Positions 54,211-61,060 of a stretch of DNA of 64,000 nt are shown here, in pieces. Under the pieces are notes generated by a model. It saw only the letters and a list, made by a program, of their open reading frames with translations, was not told the origin of the DNA and did no database searches. Every line of letters begins with the position of its first letter. Within the stretch, counting starts at the first letter, position 1. The translations under genes were made by a program, and so were the position numbers. Source of the stretch: Marinibaculum pumilum (GTDB lineage Bacteria > Pseudomonadota > Alphaproteobacteria > Ferrovibrionales > Ferrovibrionaceae); assembly GCF_042646425.1 (NCBI RefSeq), contig NZ_JBHRTR010000028.1:682001-746000 (forward strand). The letters are read 5' to 3'.

Positions 54211-54238
54211 TTGGAATGGCGGCCGGGGATTGCTATCT
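54211..54238 (+). promoter_or_regulatory. tRNA-Arg promoter
   Basis: TTGGAA (54211-54216) and CTATCT (54233-54238; 5 of 6 to the alphaproteobacterial -10 CTATAT) are spaced 16 bp apart, and the -10 ends 9 nt before the tRNA, as expected for a stable RNA gene. Confidence 0.6.
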
Positions 54239-54247
54239 AGGAACCGT

Positions 54248-54324
54248 GACCTCGTAGCTCAGCAGGATAGAGCATCAGATTCCTAATCTGAGGGTCGGGG
54301 GTTCGAATCCCTCCGGGGTCACCA
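54248..54324 (+). tRNA. tRNA-Arg (anticodon CCU)
   Basis: A complete 77-nt cloverleaf with encoded CCA. Acceptor GACCTCG pairs with CGGGGTC; D-arm GCTC-AGCAGGATA-GAGC; anticodon stem TCAGA/TCTGA with loop TTCCTAA, anticodon CCT, reading AGG; T-arm GGGGG-TTCGAAT-CCCTC. tRNA-Arg(CCU) is a favourite integration target, and an integrase gene lies 17 nt downstream, so this end is probably the attachment site that reconstitutes the tRNA. Confidence 0.97.
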
Positions 54325-54360
54325 CTTTTCCCACTTTCCATCAGGTGCTTTTCCCACTTT
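54325..54360 (+). repeat. 13-bp direct repeat at the integrase 3' end, next to the tRNA
   Basis: CTTTTCCCACTTT at 54325-54337 and 54348-54360, 10 bp apart. The second copy is inside the last codons of the integrase. Placement directly beside the presumed attachment core suggests integrase or accessory-factor arm sites, by analogy with phage attachment regions. Confidence 0.65.
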
Positions 54361-55408
54361 TGGGCCGGGTCCGTTCCCGGCGGGCCTGCGCCGACACGCT
54401 CTGTCCGGCGGTCGGCAGGGTGTAGCGAGTGACCATCGACCGGGTCCGGTGGCCGGTCACGGACATCAGCTCGGCATCGGTCGCGCCGCTGGTCCCGAGT
54501 TCGGTACTGGTGGTCCGGCGCATGTCCCGCAGTTGGAGTGTCGGCGGCAGGCCGGCGGCGTCCCTGACCTCCCGGAATGCCTTGGTGAAGCTGTTCCGGG
54601 TGTAGGGCCGGCCGGTGCGTTCATCCACGATGATCTGCACCGCCTGGCGCTGGGTCCGGGCGAGCCAGAGGCGACCGTAGCGGGTCGCCTGCACCCGCAG
54701 CCGCGCGCCGGTCTTGCTCTGCTCCACCTCCATGCTGTCGCCATCCCATGCGCTCCACTGCATGCGCACGGTGTCGATCGGCCGCTGGCCGAATACCCAC
54801 AGCAGGACGACGCCCAGCGCGACCGACCGGCGGTTCATCTGCATGGCGGTCTTGATGACCTTCCGCCGCTGCTCGCCCGTCCAGAGGACCGCGCGGGGCC
54901 GGGCGGAGTGCAGCCGCATATCCTTGGCCGGGCTCTTGGTGATCCATTCCTCGCGCACCGCGAAGGCCAGAAGGATGGCCCACATGCGCAGGACCGCGGC
55001 TGGCTTGTGACTGTGCCCCTGATCGATCAGGGCCTGATAGATGTCCCGCAGGTCGGCGCGGCGGATCTCTTTGACCGGGGTGTGTTCTTCCATCCGGCGG
55101 ATCATCCGCAAATGGCTGTCGTATCCGACGCGGGTGGTGGCGGCGAGTTCCTGGTAGTCGGCGCTGCGCTGGTAGAGGTCGATCAGGGCGCCGATGGAGC
55201 CGGGCCGGGCGCCGCTCGCTTCGCCGGTCACCAGCCGGCGCTTCTCCGCCTCCACGTCCCTGTTGAGGGCCTCTGCGCGGCGCACGGCGACCGCCATGTC
55301 CTTCCCCAGCGGCTCGGGCCCGAATCCGAGCTTGCGGATGGCCGGGGTCGGCTGCCAGTAGTAGGCGCCGGCCTTGTACCGGAGCCGCTTCACGTCGATT
55401 CTGCCCAT
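54341..55408 (-). CDS. phage-type tyrosine integrase
   Basis: A 355-residue tyrosine recombinase that would integrate and excise the element at the tRNA. The N-terminal arm-binding part is followed by a core-binding domain (about 70-165, QELAATTRVGYDSHLRMIRRM) and the catalytic domain. Catalytic residues: R209 in FGQRPIDTVRM, K232, R297 in LRDMRRT, H320 in TGHRTRS and the nucleophile Y329 in TRYTLPT. The usual first His of the HxxR box is Arg (R294), a change found in other phage integrases. The 3' end is 17 nt from the tRNA; the start overlaps the AlpA-like gene by 19 nt. Confidence 0.92.
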   Translation of the reverse strand: MGRIDVKRLRYKAGAYYWQPTPAIRKLGFGPEPLGKDMAVAVRRAEALNRDVEAEKRRLVTGEASGARPGSIGALIDLYQRSADYQELAATTRVGYDSHLRMIRRMEEHTPVKEIRRADLRDIYQALIDQGHSHKPAAVLRMWAILLAFAVREEWITKSPAKDMRLHSARPRAVLWTGEQRRKVIKTAMQMNRRSVALGVVLLWVFGQRPIDTVRMQWSAWDGDSMEVEQSKTGARLRVQATRYGRLWLARTQRQAVQIIVDERTGRPYTRNSFTKAFREVRDAAGLPPTLQLRDMRRTTSTELGTSGATDAELMSVTGHRTRSMVTRYTLPTAGQSVSAQARRERTRPKSGKST

Positions 55409-55653
55409 CGCCGCCGCCTGTCGCTGACCTGCCCTGTCGGCAAGGTAGCGGCATCGCGGCTGTCCAGCCATCGGTCGATCGCCTGGCGGTCCCAGCGGAT
55501 GCGCTTGCCCGCCCACATGCCCGGCGGCCACAGCCCGCCCTTGACCTCCGCGTCGAACTGCGACGGGCTGATCCCCAGATAGGCCGCCGCGACCTCGCGG
55601 GTCATGCAGCGCGGCCAGTCCGGCAACCGCTCTATGGGCAAGCGCGCCGTCAT
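55390..55653 (-). CDS. AlpA/excisionase-like small DNA-binding protein
   Basis: An 87-residue protein with a MerR/AlpA-type winged helix: MTREVAAAYLGISPSQFDAEV is the helix-turn-helix (about 17-37), followed by the wing WAGKRIRWDRQAIDRWLDS. Such proteins next to an integrase act as recombination directionality factors or activate integrase expression. It overlaps the integrase start by 19 nt, so translation is coupled. Confidence 0.8.
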   Translation of the reverse strand: MTARLPIERLPDWPRCMTREVAAAYLGISPSQFDAEVKGGLWPPGMWAGKRIRWDRQAIDRWLDSRDAATLPTGQVSDRRRRWAEST

Positions 55654-55686
55654 GGCTGTCCTATGGTGGCGGGGCGGGGCATGGGG

Positions 55687-56148
55687 TTAGCCTTCGCGCT
55701 CCGGGGCCGGGCGCCAGGCGCTCAATAGTCGGTCGGCCGCGTCGGTCAGCCCTCGCTCATGCAGCACATCCAGTGCCCATTGCACGCCTTCCGCCATGCC
55801 GCGCCGATGGCCGGCGCGGTCCGCGTCAACCTCCCGCCTGCTCGCGACCAAGCGCGATTCTTCGATGCTTTCGCAGACGGTCACAGGGTAAGCGCCCGCG
55901 CCCGGCCCGCGCGCGGCGACAAATCGGAACTGCCCGGGCTCGCCGACCATGGGCACCGTCCGCCACCACGAATGATGCGACCGCTCCGCCCTGACGTGCC
56001 GCCTGTCATAGGTAGATGTGGCGCCGCTGTAGCGGTTGGCCGCCTGTGCGAAAGCGTGCCGGTCCACATGGCCTTTGCAGTAATAGCCCATGAGCCCGCC
56101 GCCATCCTCGCCGGCTTCGCGCAGTTCCTCGATATAGATCTCGCTCAT
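55687..56148 (-). CDS. unknown prophage protein
   Basis: A 153-residue protein, not recognised. The N-terminus EIYIEELREAGEDGGGLMGYYCKGHVDRHAF and a central SHHSWWRTVPMVGEPGQFRFVAA are rich in His and aromatic residues; the C-terminal 50 residues are helical (GVQWALDVLHERGLTDAADRLL). The phrase GYYCKGHVD also suggests a compact metal- or ligand-binding site. Its ATG overlaps the preceding stop by 1 nt (shared base), so it is coupled to the gene upstream. Confidence 0.65.
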   Translation of the reverse strand: MSEIYIEELREAGEDGGGLMGYYCKGHVDRHAFAQAANRYSGATSTYDRRHVRAERSHHSWWRTVPMVGEPGQFRFVAARGPGAGAYPVTVCESIEESRLVASRREVDADRAGHRRGMAEGVQWALDVLHERGLTDAADRLLSAWRPAPEREG

Positions 56149-56342
56149 CAGTCCTTGCCCTCCTGGTGGGTGGCGGCGCGGAGTTTCGCCGCTTCGTCCT
56201 GCAGGGCGCTTATCCAGCCCATGAATTCCTCGACGAACGGCCCCATTGCCTCCAGTGCCTTGTTGGGGTCGCCCTTCGCGATCACGTTCGACAGTCTGGC
56301 CGCTGAGCGCGCGGCCTGTGTTTGCAGCCTGCGAGATTCCAT
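56148..56342 (-). CDS. unknown small helical prophage protein
   Basis: A 64-residue, mostly helical protein (RRLQTQAARSAARLSNVIAK, then ALEAMGPFVEEFMGWISALQDEAAKLRAA), amphipathic and without Cys. The ATG at 56342 shares bases with the previous stop codon (ATGA), which decides the start over a GTG one codon earlier. Function unknown. Confidence 0.6.
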   Translation of the reverse strand: MESRRLQTQAARSAARLSNVIAKGDPNKALEAMGPFVEEFMGWISALQDEAAKLRAATHQEGKD

Positions 56343-56599
56343 CACCGCCCCTCCTTCGCCAGCCGTTCGGCCAGGGCGCGGCCGGAGGGGGTGAGGGCTG
56401 CTGTCAACGGGAATCCGGTTCGCACTGTCAGCCAGCCGTGGCGGCTAAGCCATGAAACGGTATTGCTCTGCACCCAGCCGTTCTGCATATCGTCGCGCCA
56501 CCAGAACCCGCCGGAACTGCGAGCGAGCTCCCGCCCCTCGTACAGCCCCATCAGGACAGCCCTGCGGGCACGGGTCAGTTTCACGTCGTCAGTCGGCAT
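56342..56599 (-). CDS. winged-helix-like small protein, family member 1
   Basis: An 85-residue protein with the plan DDVKLTRARRAVLMGLYEG - aromatic stretch FWW - WLSRHGWLTV - LTPSGRALAERLA, i.e. helix, helix, recognition-like helix and a wing, like small winged-helix proteins. It is one of three adjacent genes with this plan (with 56589-56855 and 56852-57127). DNA binding is inferred from shape only. It overlaps its upstream neighbour by 11 nt. Confidence 0.65.
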   Translation of the reverse strand: MPTDDVKLTRARRAVLMGLYEGRELARSSGGFWWRDDMQNGWVQSNTVSWLSRHGWLTVRTGFPLTAALTPSGRALAERLAKEGR

Positions 56600-56855
56600 C
56601 GCGCACCATCCATCCCTCTGCGGTCAGCCGCAGCTCGCCGTCGCCGTTGAAGTCGGCAAGGCCCTGCTCGACCAGTCCGCGGTATCCGGTCGCTCGCACG
56701 CGCGGATGCGCGCCGCGGCCCAGCACCCAGACGTTCGACCGCTCGCCGCCTCTCCCTTCGTCTCGCACGATCCGGCCTTCCGCGATCCAGCGGATCAGCT
56801 TCCGTTGTGCGCTCGTCAGCTTTGGGGTACACACCGGGCAAGGTTCCCAGATCAT
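56589..56855 (-). CDS. winged-helix-like small protein, family member 2
   Basis: An 88-residue relative of its neighbours: PKLTSAQRKLIRWIAEGRIVRDE, a central GRGAHPRVRATGYRGLVEQGLADF and the wing LRLTAEGWMV. Unlike the other two it carries a short N-terminal CPVC pair, perhaps one half of a metal site. ATG 56855 is overlapped by 4 nt by the next gene upstream. Confidence 0.65.
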   Translation of the reverse strand: MIWEPCPVCTPKLTSAQRKLIRWIAEGRIVRDEGRGGERSNVWVLGRGAHPRVRATGYRGLVEQGLADFNGDGELRLTAEGWMVRDAD

Positions 56856-57127
56856 TTGCCCTGCTCCCGTGCCTTGATGGCAGCGCGACGGCGGCGGCCG
56901 GCGGCGGTTGGGGTGATGTCCGAGATGGTGCCCATCTCGCGGCGCATTACAGTCAGCATCCCGGCAGAAATCAGGTTGTCGGCAACGCGCCCTATTCCCT
57001 GCCGCTTCGGCGAACCCAGGGCCGAACGGTAGCCCCAGCTGTACGACCAGAAGATGCGCATCACCCCGTCGCACACCTCCACCAGCAGCCTTTCCTGCGC
57101 CGGGGTCAGCTTCACGTCGTCACCCAT
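56852..57127 (-). CDS. winged-helix-like small protein, family member 3
   Basis: A 91-residue protein: DDVKLTPAQERLLVEVCDGVMRIFW, then KRQGIGRVADNLISAGMLTVMRRE and TPTAAGRRRRAAIK. The shared KLT-AQ-LL-G opening and the L-GL-T-GR ending show that the three neighbours descend from one gene. It overlaps the DUF551-like gene by 8 nt. Confidence 0.65.
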   Translation of the reverse strand: MGDDVKLTPAQERLLVEVCDGVMRIFWSYSWGYRSALGSPKRQGIGRVADNLISAGMLTVMRREMGTISDITPTAAGRRRRAAIKAREQGK

Positions 57128-57449
57128 GGTCCCGGTCTCCAGGTGGGGGAGGGAGGGGCGCCCATGCAGTGATAACGGCCCCATACTCGCCGCACACACC
57201 GCCGTGATCGTAGATCCAGTCCTGACCGCTCCAGTACAGATCGCCCCAGAAAACGACACGGGCGCGGCGGTTGTCGATCAATCCCACGATGCGCGTCCCG
57301 TCCTTCGGCGCCTCGCTTATCGGCCGCCACTCCATAGGGGCGTGGAGCATGCCGGCGTCGTAGAGCCGCCCCAGTCCATCGAACAGGGTGCCGTCCCGGA
57401 ACATCTCCCACGCCTGGCGCAGGACCGCCTCTCTTGCCCGGTCAGTCAT
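57120..57449 (-). CDS. DUF551-like prophage protein
   Basis: A 109-residue protein. The segment EWRPISEAPKDGTRIVGLIDN followed by a strand and YWSGQDWIYDHGG is the DUF551 pattern (W-PIS-APKDG) common in prophage early regions; function unknown. The N-terminal 35 residues are a helical extension. It overlaps the genes on both sides by 8 nt. Confidence 0.7.
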   Translation of the reverse strand: MTDRAREAVLRQAWEMFRDGTLFDGLGRLYDAGMLHAPMEWRPISEAPKDGTRIVGLIDNRRARVVFWGDLYWSGQDWIYDHGGVCGEYGAVITAWAPLPPPPGDRDHG

Positions 57450-57738
57450 GGCCCGTGTCCTCGTGATGCTCCGCGATGTACTGCACGGCCATGTCCTCGA
57501 TGGCATTGCGGATCGCCCCGGCCGGCATGATGTCGTAGGCGTTCAGCCGGTTGCCCGCCGCGCAGAGGGTCAGGACATTCCCGATCTCGATTTCCGGCGG
57601 CTCTGCCGGGTGGCCCGGATAGGTCGGGCTGCCGTAGTGCGCCGGACGGCCGGGCGTGATCTCGTACCGGACGCGGGCGACAATCTCGCGTTCCTCGCTG
57701 CCGATGCGGAGCAGGATCGGGATTTCCATGTCAGTCAT
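57442..57738 (-). CDS. unknown prophage protein
   Basis: A 98-residue acidic protein, beta-rich at the start (EIPILLRIGSEEREIVARVRYEI) and helical at the end (NAIEDMAVQYIAEHH). No known domain. Start and stop both overlap neighbours by 8 nt with the same ATGACTGA arrangement. Confidence 0.65.
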   Translation of the reverse strand: MTDMEIPILLRIGSEEREIVARVRYEITPGRPAHYGSPTYPGHPAEPPEIEIGNVLTLCAAGNRLNAYDIMPAGAIRNAIEDMAVQYIAEHHEDTGHD

Positions 57739-57925
57739 GGTCGGCCCCTTTCGTGGTGTCTGCGGGTGGGCGCCAGCCGGCCACAGTCAGGGCCGTGATC
57801 GCCCACTCAGCGCCTTCCCGCATCTTGGGGTCGGCAAGGGCATCGACCATTGCAGTGCGGCGGGCTTGCTCGACCCGACGTTGCCGATCTTGCTGCGCCG
57901 CTTTGCGCTCGGACTCCGTCTTCAT
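57731..57925 (-). CDS. unknown small protein ending in AGWRPPADTT
   Basis: A 64-residue protein, helical and charged at the start (TESERKAAQQDRQRRVEQARR), with the end TVAGWRPPADTTKGADHD. The end is shared with its upstream neighbour through a 30-bp DNA repeat. A GGAGGGAAAGG site precedes the ATG, inside the neighbour's frame. Confidence 0.65.
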   Translation of the reverse strand: MKTESERKAAQQDRQRRVEQARRTAMVDALADPKMREGAEWAITALTVAGWRPPADTTKGADHD

Positions 57926-57965
57926 CCTTTCCCTCCGTGGTGTCTGCGGGTGGGCGCCAGCCGGC
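57752..57965. repeat. 30-bp perfect direct repeat, two copies
   Basis: The same 30 bp occurs at 57752-57781 and 57936-57965, 154 bp apart. On the minus strand it encodes AGWRPPADTT in two successive genes. It points to gene duplication or to an exchange module used at the ends of small phage genes. Confidence 0.85.
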
Positions 57966-58124
57966 GGCCCAAAGCAACAAAACGCAGGCGTTCGCGTGCA
58001 TCATGATGGCCGCACGCTGCATCGGGTCGGGTTCGACGCTATCCAACCTGGCCTCAATATCCGCAACCCCGCGCACCATCGCGGCATGGGCCGCCTTCAC
58101 GCCTTCCAAGTTCGCATCCGTCAT
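57807..58124 (-). CDS. unknown small protein containing AGWRPPADTT
   Basis: A 105-residue frame. Residues 1-65 (LEGVKAAHAAMVRGVADIEARLD to LLLWAAGWRPPADTTEGKDED) look like a real protein similar in plan to the 64-residue neighbour; the remaining 40 residues run 119 nt into that neighbour in another frame and look like read-through after loss of an original stop codon. The ATG overlaps the ninB stop (ATGA). Confidence 0.6.
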   Translation of the reverse strand: MTDANLEGVKAAHAAMVRGVADIEARLDSVEPDPMQRAAIMMHANACVLLLWAAGWRPPADTTEGKDEDGVRAQSGAARSATSGRASPPHCNGRCPCRPQDAGRR

Positions 58125-58507
58125 CTCTGGTGCATCTCCTCTGGCAGCGGCAGGGCGATTCCGAGTTCGGACGCGGCAAAGGCATGCACGCGGTCCATGT
58201 AATCGCTCATGTCGGCAGTGTTCAGGCGCTTGGTGGAAAAGACAGCCTGTTCCTCGCCGCCCATCCGAACTATGACGAACGGGCAGAACTTGTGCTTAAG
58301 CGCCTCATGAACGTCATCCGGATCATTTCCAGTCTCGTGCGCGATCGCCTGAATCCATTTCCAGTATAGCGCATTTTGTGGTAGAGTCCTATGTCTAACG
58401 TACTGTTTTACTTCGATCTGCCACGGCTTTTTCAGGTTGAGCTTGGACAGAAGGGCAATCGCGTTCTGCCGATCGCGCTCGGTATGCAAGACCAGGGGCT
58501 TAGCCAT
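58121..58507 (-). CDS. ninB: NinB-family recombination protein
   Basis: A 128-residue protein of the lambda NinB (Orf) family, a recombination mediator that helps load RecT/Red-beta-type annealing proteins onto SSB-coated DNA. The family core LPQNALYWKWIQAIAHETGNDPDDVHEALKHKF is clear (about 43-75), as is the C-terminal LNTADMSDYMDRVHAFAASELGI. RecT is encoded three genes upstream, consistent with one recombination module. Confidence 0.85.
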   Translation of the reverse strand: MAKPLVLHTERDRQNAIALLSKLNLKKPWQIEVKQYVRHRTLPQNALYWKWIQAIAHETGNDPDDVHEALKHKFCPFVIVRMGGEEQAVFSTKRLNTADMSDYMDRVHAFAASELGIALPLPEEMHQR

Positions 58508-58877
58508 GCCTCTCCCTCCACCGCCTTCCCGCTTCCGTGTGATAGAGCCAGTGCGACCACGACGCGGCGGCGGCATCGCGCATCCGGGCGCCGGCCCGCC
58601 GGTCGAAAGCCTCATGCCCTTCCGCATGCTGCATCCGGTGGCACTCCGGGCAGAGCGGGACAGCCCAGCAATCGGCCGGCTTGAGCCCGATCCCGCCCCG
58701 GTCCTCCGCCGGCACGTCGCTGCCCCGGTAGTGGGCCGCCTCCATCCGCCCCGCGTTGGCCCCGCAGGCCCAGCACTGGCAGCCACGGAGCCATTTCAGG
58801 TACTCCGGGCACCGCATGGGGCCTGCCTGCTCTCGGGTGGCCAGGACGCCCTTGGAGGGCTTGCGGCGGGGGTGCAT
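58500..58877 (-). CDS. DUF968-like HNH-type nuclease
   Basis: A 125-residue zinc/HNH-type protein: CQCWACG near 33-39, MEAAHYRGSD with the His of the HNH, GIGLKPADCWAVPLCPECHRMQH (about 62-84). This is the DUF968/NinX-like layout seen in lambdoid prophages beside ninB, probably cutting or processing branched DNA. It overlaps ninB by 8 nt. Confidence 0.8.
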   Translation of the reverse strand: MHPRRKPSKGVLATREQAGPMRCPEYLKWLRGCQCWACGANAGRMEAAHYRGSDVPAEDRGGIGLKPADCWAVPLCPECHRMQHAEGHEAFDRRAGARMRDAAAASWSHWLYHTEAGRRWRERHG

Positions 58878-58880
58878 GGG

Positions 58881-59060
58881 TCAGTCCTGCAACGGCGGCT
58901 GGTGCTGCAGGTCTTCCAGCGCTTTGATTGCTGGATGCAGCTTCCGCGGGGCGTGCCATCGGGGGATGCCGTCGCGACCCACCGTCAACGTCCATCCGCG
59001 GTTCAGCCTTTCGGCCAGTTCCTGGTATCGCGCCATGCGTTCTTCAAATTCCGGGTCCAT
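58881..59060 (-). CDS. unknown 59-residue prophage protein
   Basis: Reading MDPEFEERMARYQELAERLN and ending HQPPLQD. The short protein has a helical first half and a GWTLTVGRDGIPRWHAP strand-like middle. It fits exactly between the nuclease gene (3-nt gap) and the recT stop (34 nt), with GGAG 9 nt before the ATG. Function unknown. Confidence 0.6.
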   Translation of the reverse strand: MDPEFEERMARYQELAERLNRGWTLTVGRDGIPRWHAPRKLHPAIKALEDLQHQPPLQD

Positions 59061-59094
59061 CGTCTCTACTCCGCCGCCTCCTGTGTCTGGCCGG

Positions 59095-59988
59095 TCATCC
59101 GTCGTCCCGCATGAAGCCCTGCAGGTCTTCCAGCAGCTCCGGGTGCGAGTTCTCCAGGCTGTCCAGCGCCTCGCCGTTCAGGTCCCAGGCTTGGCGCCGC
59201 TTGTCCGGGTCCATCGCCTCCAGCATCGTCCGCATGCGCTCGAAGAAGTCGCCCGGGCTGACCATCTCCGGCTTCGGGTTGGCGAGGGTGCGCAGTTCGA
59301 TGACCGGTTCGGCCTCCGCGTCCTCCATCGGCTCCATAGCGGCCGGCGGCGGCGCAGGAGGCGCGGCAGGCGGTGCCGGCGGGGGAGAGGGCGGGGTCAC
59401 GTCCCGCATGGGCTCCACGCCTTCCAGTTCTTCCTGCAGGTACATGCCGCCCAGCACGTCGGCGAAGGCGTCCCGGAGAGCGAAGCCGCGGGCGCGCATC
59501 TGGAGCATGCGCTTGGGGTGCGTGATCCAAGGGGTGTCCTGCCCCTTGTTCCCGCGCTTCTCCCACAGCTTGGCCCGCTTGGCGTCGCCGACGCTGAACG
59601 TCCCGATGACCGGCTCAGCCTCGCCGCGGCGCTTCACCTCGCAGAAGGCGGTGTAATCGTCGCCCTTGCCCTCGAAGCGCTCACGGACGTACTCGCAGAG
59701 GCCGGAGCCACGCACCAGTCCGATGGCGGCATCCCCCCAGATGGTCGGCCGGCCGTTGATGACCGCGATCCGCTGGACGGACTGCATCGGAGTCAGCCCG
59801 ACTTCCATCCCCATCATGATGGCGACGAGGCACTTTTCCGGCGTGTCCATGCCATAGGGGGCAAGGCCGGCCTTCACGACCGCGCTCGCCACCCGATAGG
59901 CATCCTCCATCGTCTGCGGGACGATGGCGCGCACCGGGGCGCCGGCAGACAGTTCCCGCCGCACCGGCAGATTCGCAACCTCAGCCAT
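59095..59988 (-). CDS. recT: RecT-family single-strand annealing protein
   Basis: A 297-residue RecT-type recombinase, which anneals single strands during phage recombination. Core sequences are MEDAYRVASAVVKAGLAPYGM, CLVAIMMGMEVGLTPMQSVQRIAVINGRP, GDAAIGLVRGSGLCEYVRERFEG, and PWITHPKRMLQMRARGFALRDAFADVLGG (to about 195). A Pro-rich linker (about 205-222) and an acidic C-terminal tail of about 70 residues follow. The usual partner exonuclease is not recognisable next to it. The start shares bases with the preceding stop (ATGA), with GGGAGG upstream. Confidence 0.88.
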   Translation of the reverse strand: MAEVANLPVRRELSAGAPVRAIVPQTMEDAYRVASAVVKAGLAPYGMDTPEKCLVAIMMGMEVGLTPMQSVQRIAVINGRPTIWGDAAIGLVRGSGLCEYVRERFEGKGDDYTAFCEVKRRGEAEPVIGTFSVGDAKRAKLWEKRGNKGQDTPWITHPKRMLQMRARGFALRDAFADVLGGMYLQEELEGVEPMRDVTPPSPPPAPPAAPPAPPPAAMEPMEDAEAEPVIELRTLANPKPEMVSPGDFFERMRTMLEAMDPDKRRQAWDLNGEALDSLENSHPELLEDLQGFMRDDG

Positions 59989-60962
59989 CACGCAACCTCC
60001 CTGACTTCCTCGACGGACACGCCGCCGATCTCATGCCCGGCATCCACGCCGCGCTGCGCCAGCTTCGCGATCAGCGCGACCAGTTCCGGGTGCGTCTTGA
60101 GCGACTGGTACGCCGCGTCCTGGTCGGTGACGGTGACGCGCTTCTTCACCCGCACCGACGCGGCCCGGCCGTAGCCGCCCTTGATCGTGGTCTGCACCGG
60201 TGGCGGCGGTTCCGGTTCGGGGACGTGGACGGTCGAAACCTCCATGGCGTGACCGCTGTTCGGCTCCGCCGCCTTGGCCGCTTCCTCCTCGGCCTTCCGG
60301 CGGGCCTCGTCGGCCTTGCGCTGTGCCTCCGCGGCGGCCCGCGCCTTCGCCGTCTCGTAGGCGCCCAGCGCCTTGCGGATCGTCTCCGCGCCGGCCTTGC
60401 CCGCCTTGACGATGGGCTGCCACTTCGCATCCACCGCCTTGCTCGCGTCCAGGTGCGGGGCCTTCTCCGCAACCCGCTTCTTCTCCGCGTCGCCGGCCAG
60501 TTCGTTGAGCCTGGCGCGCAGGGATTGCGCAGCCGCCGCGTGTTCGTCGTCGGCGATCGTGGTATACTTCTCGACGCTGGCGGAGGCGGCTTCGATCTGC
60601 TCGCGGATCGTCTCCGCCTCGTCTTCCGGGGGCGCATTGTGGCCGGCCGGCGGGGGCCTGATCGCCTCGTCAACGTCGGGCCAGCGGCCGGTGTCGTAGG
60701 CGGTCCGATAGGCTTCCTCGGTGATCGGGTTCTGCGCGCAGAAGGTCCAGATGGCGGCGGCGTCTTCCTGCCGGGTGGCGCCGTCGAACCCGGCCATGCA
60801 GAACATGCCGAGTTCGCCATCGATCCAAATGGCGACCGGCTCGAAAGGGCCACCGCGGTGGGTGCGCCTCCGGTAAAAGCCCGGACTGGCGTCGCCGTCA
60901 TGGATCGGCGGGTGTTCGCCAGCGAGCGCAGCCCGCCACCATGCATAAGGGTCGTTCGTCAT
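59988..60962 (-). CDS. unknown prophage protein with coiled coil, upstream of RecT
   Basis: A 324-residue protein. The first 110 residues (DPYAWWRAALAGEHPPIHDG, FCAQNPITEEAYRTAY) form a globular part; 125-250 is a long charged helix typical of a coiled coil (EDEAETIREQIEAASASVEKYT; AKARAAAEAQRKADEARRKAEEEAAK); the end carries VRVKKRVTVTDQDAAYQSLKTHPEL. Proteins of this plan are often found directly before RecT in alphaproteobacterial and lambdoid prophages. ATG 60974, which overlaps the previous stop, is an alternative start. Confidence 0.7.
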   Translation of the reverse strand: MTNDPYAWWRAALAGEHPPIHDGDASPGFYRRRTHRGGPFEPVAIWIDGELGMFCMAGFDGATRQEDAAAIWTFCAQNPITEEAYRTAYDTGRWPDVDEAIRPPPAGHNAPPEDEAETIREQIEAASASVEKYTTIADDEHAAAAQSLRARLNELAGDAEKKRVAEKAPHLDASKAVDAKWQPIVKAGKAGAETIRKALGAYETAKARAAAEAQRKADEARRKAEEEAAKAAEPNSGHAMEVSTVHVPEPEPPPPVQTTIKGGYGRAASVRVKKRVTVTDQDAAYQSLKTHPELVALIAKLAQRGVDAGHEIGGVSVEEVREVA

Positions 60963-60973
60963 TGCGATCTCCA

Positions 60974-61060
60974 TCACAGCTTGTCCGTCACGGTCCACCA
61001 GACCAGCACCAGGAAGGCGGCGGCCAGGATGGTGGCCCCGAGGTAATCCACGGCCTTCAT
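60974..61060 (-). CDS. 28-residue membrane peptide
   Basis: Starting MKAVDYLGATILAAAFLVLV and ending in DKL, this is a single hydrophobic helix with short charged ends. It has an AGGGGA site and its ATG and stop overlap both neighbours, so it is in the operon. It could be a small holin-like or regulatory membrane peptide; such peptides are usually left unannotated. Confidence 0.5.
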   Translation of the reverse strand: MKAVDYLGATILAAAFLVLVWWTVTDKL

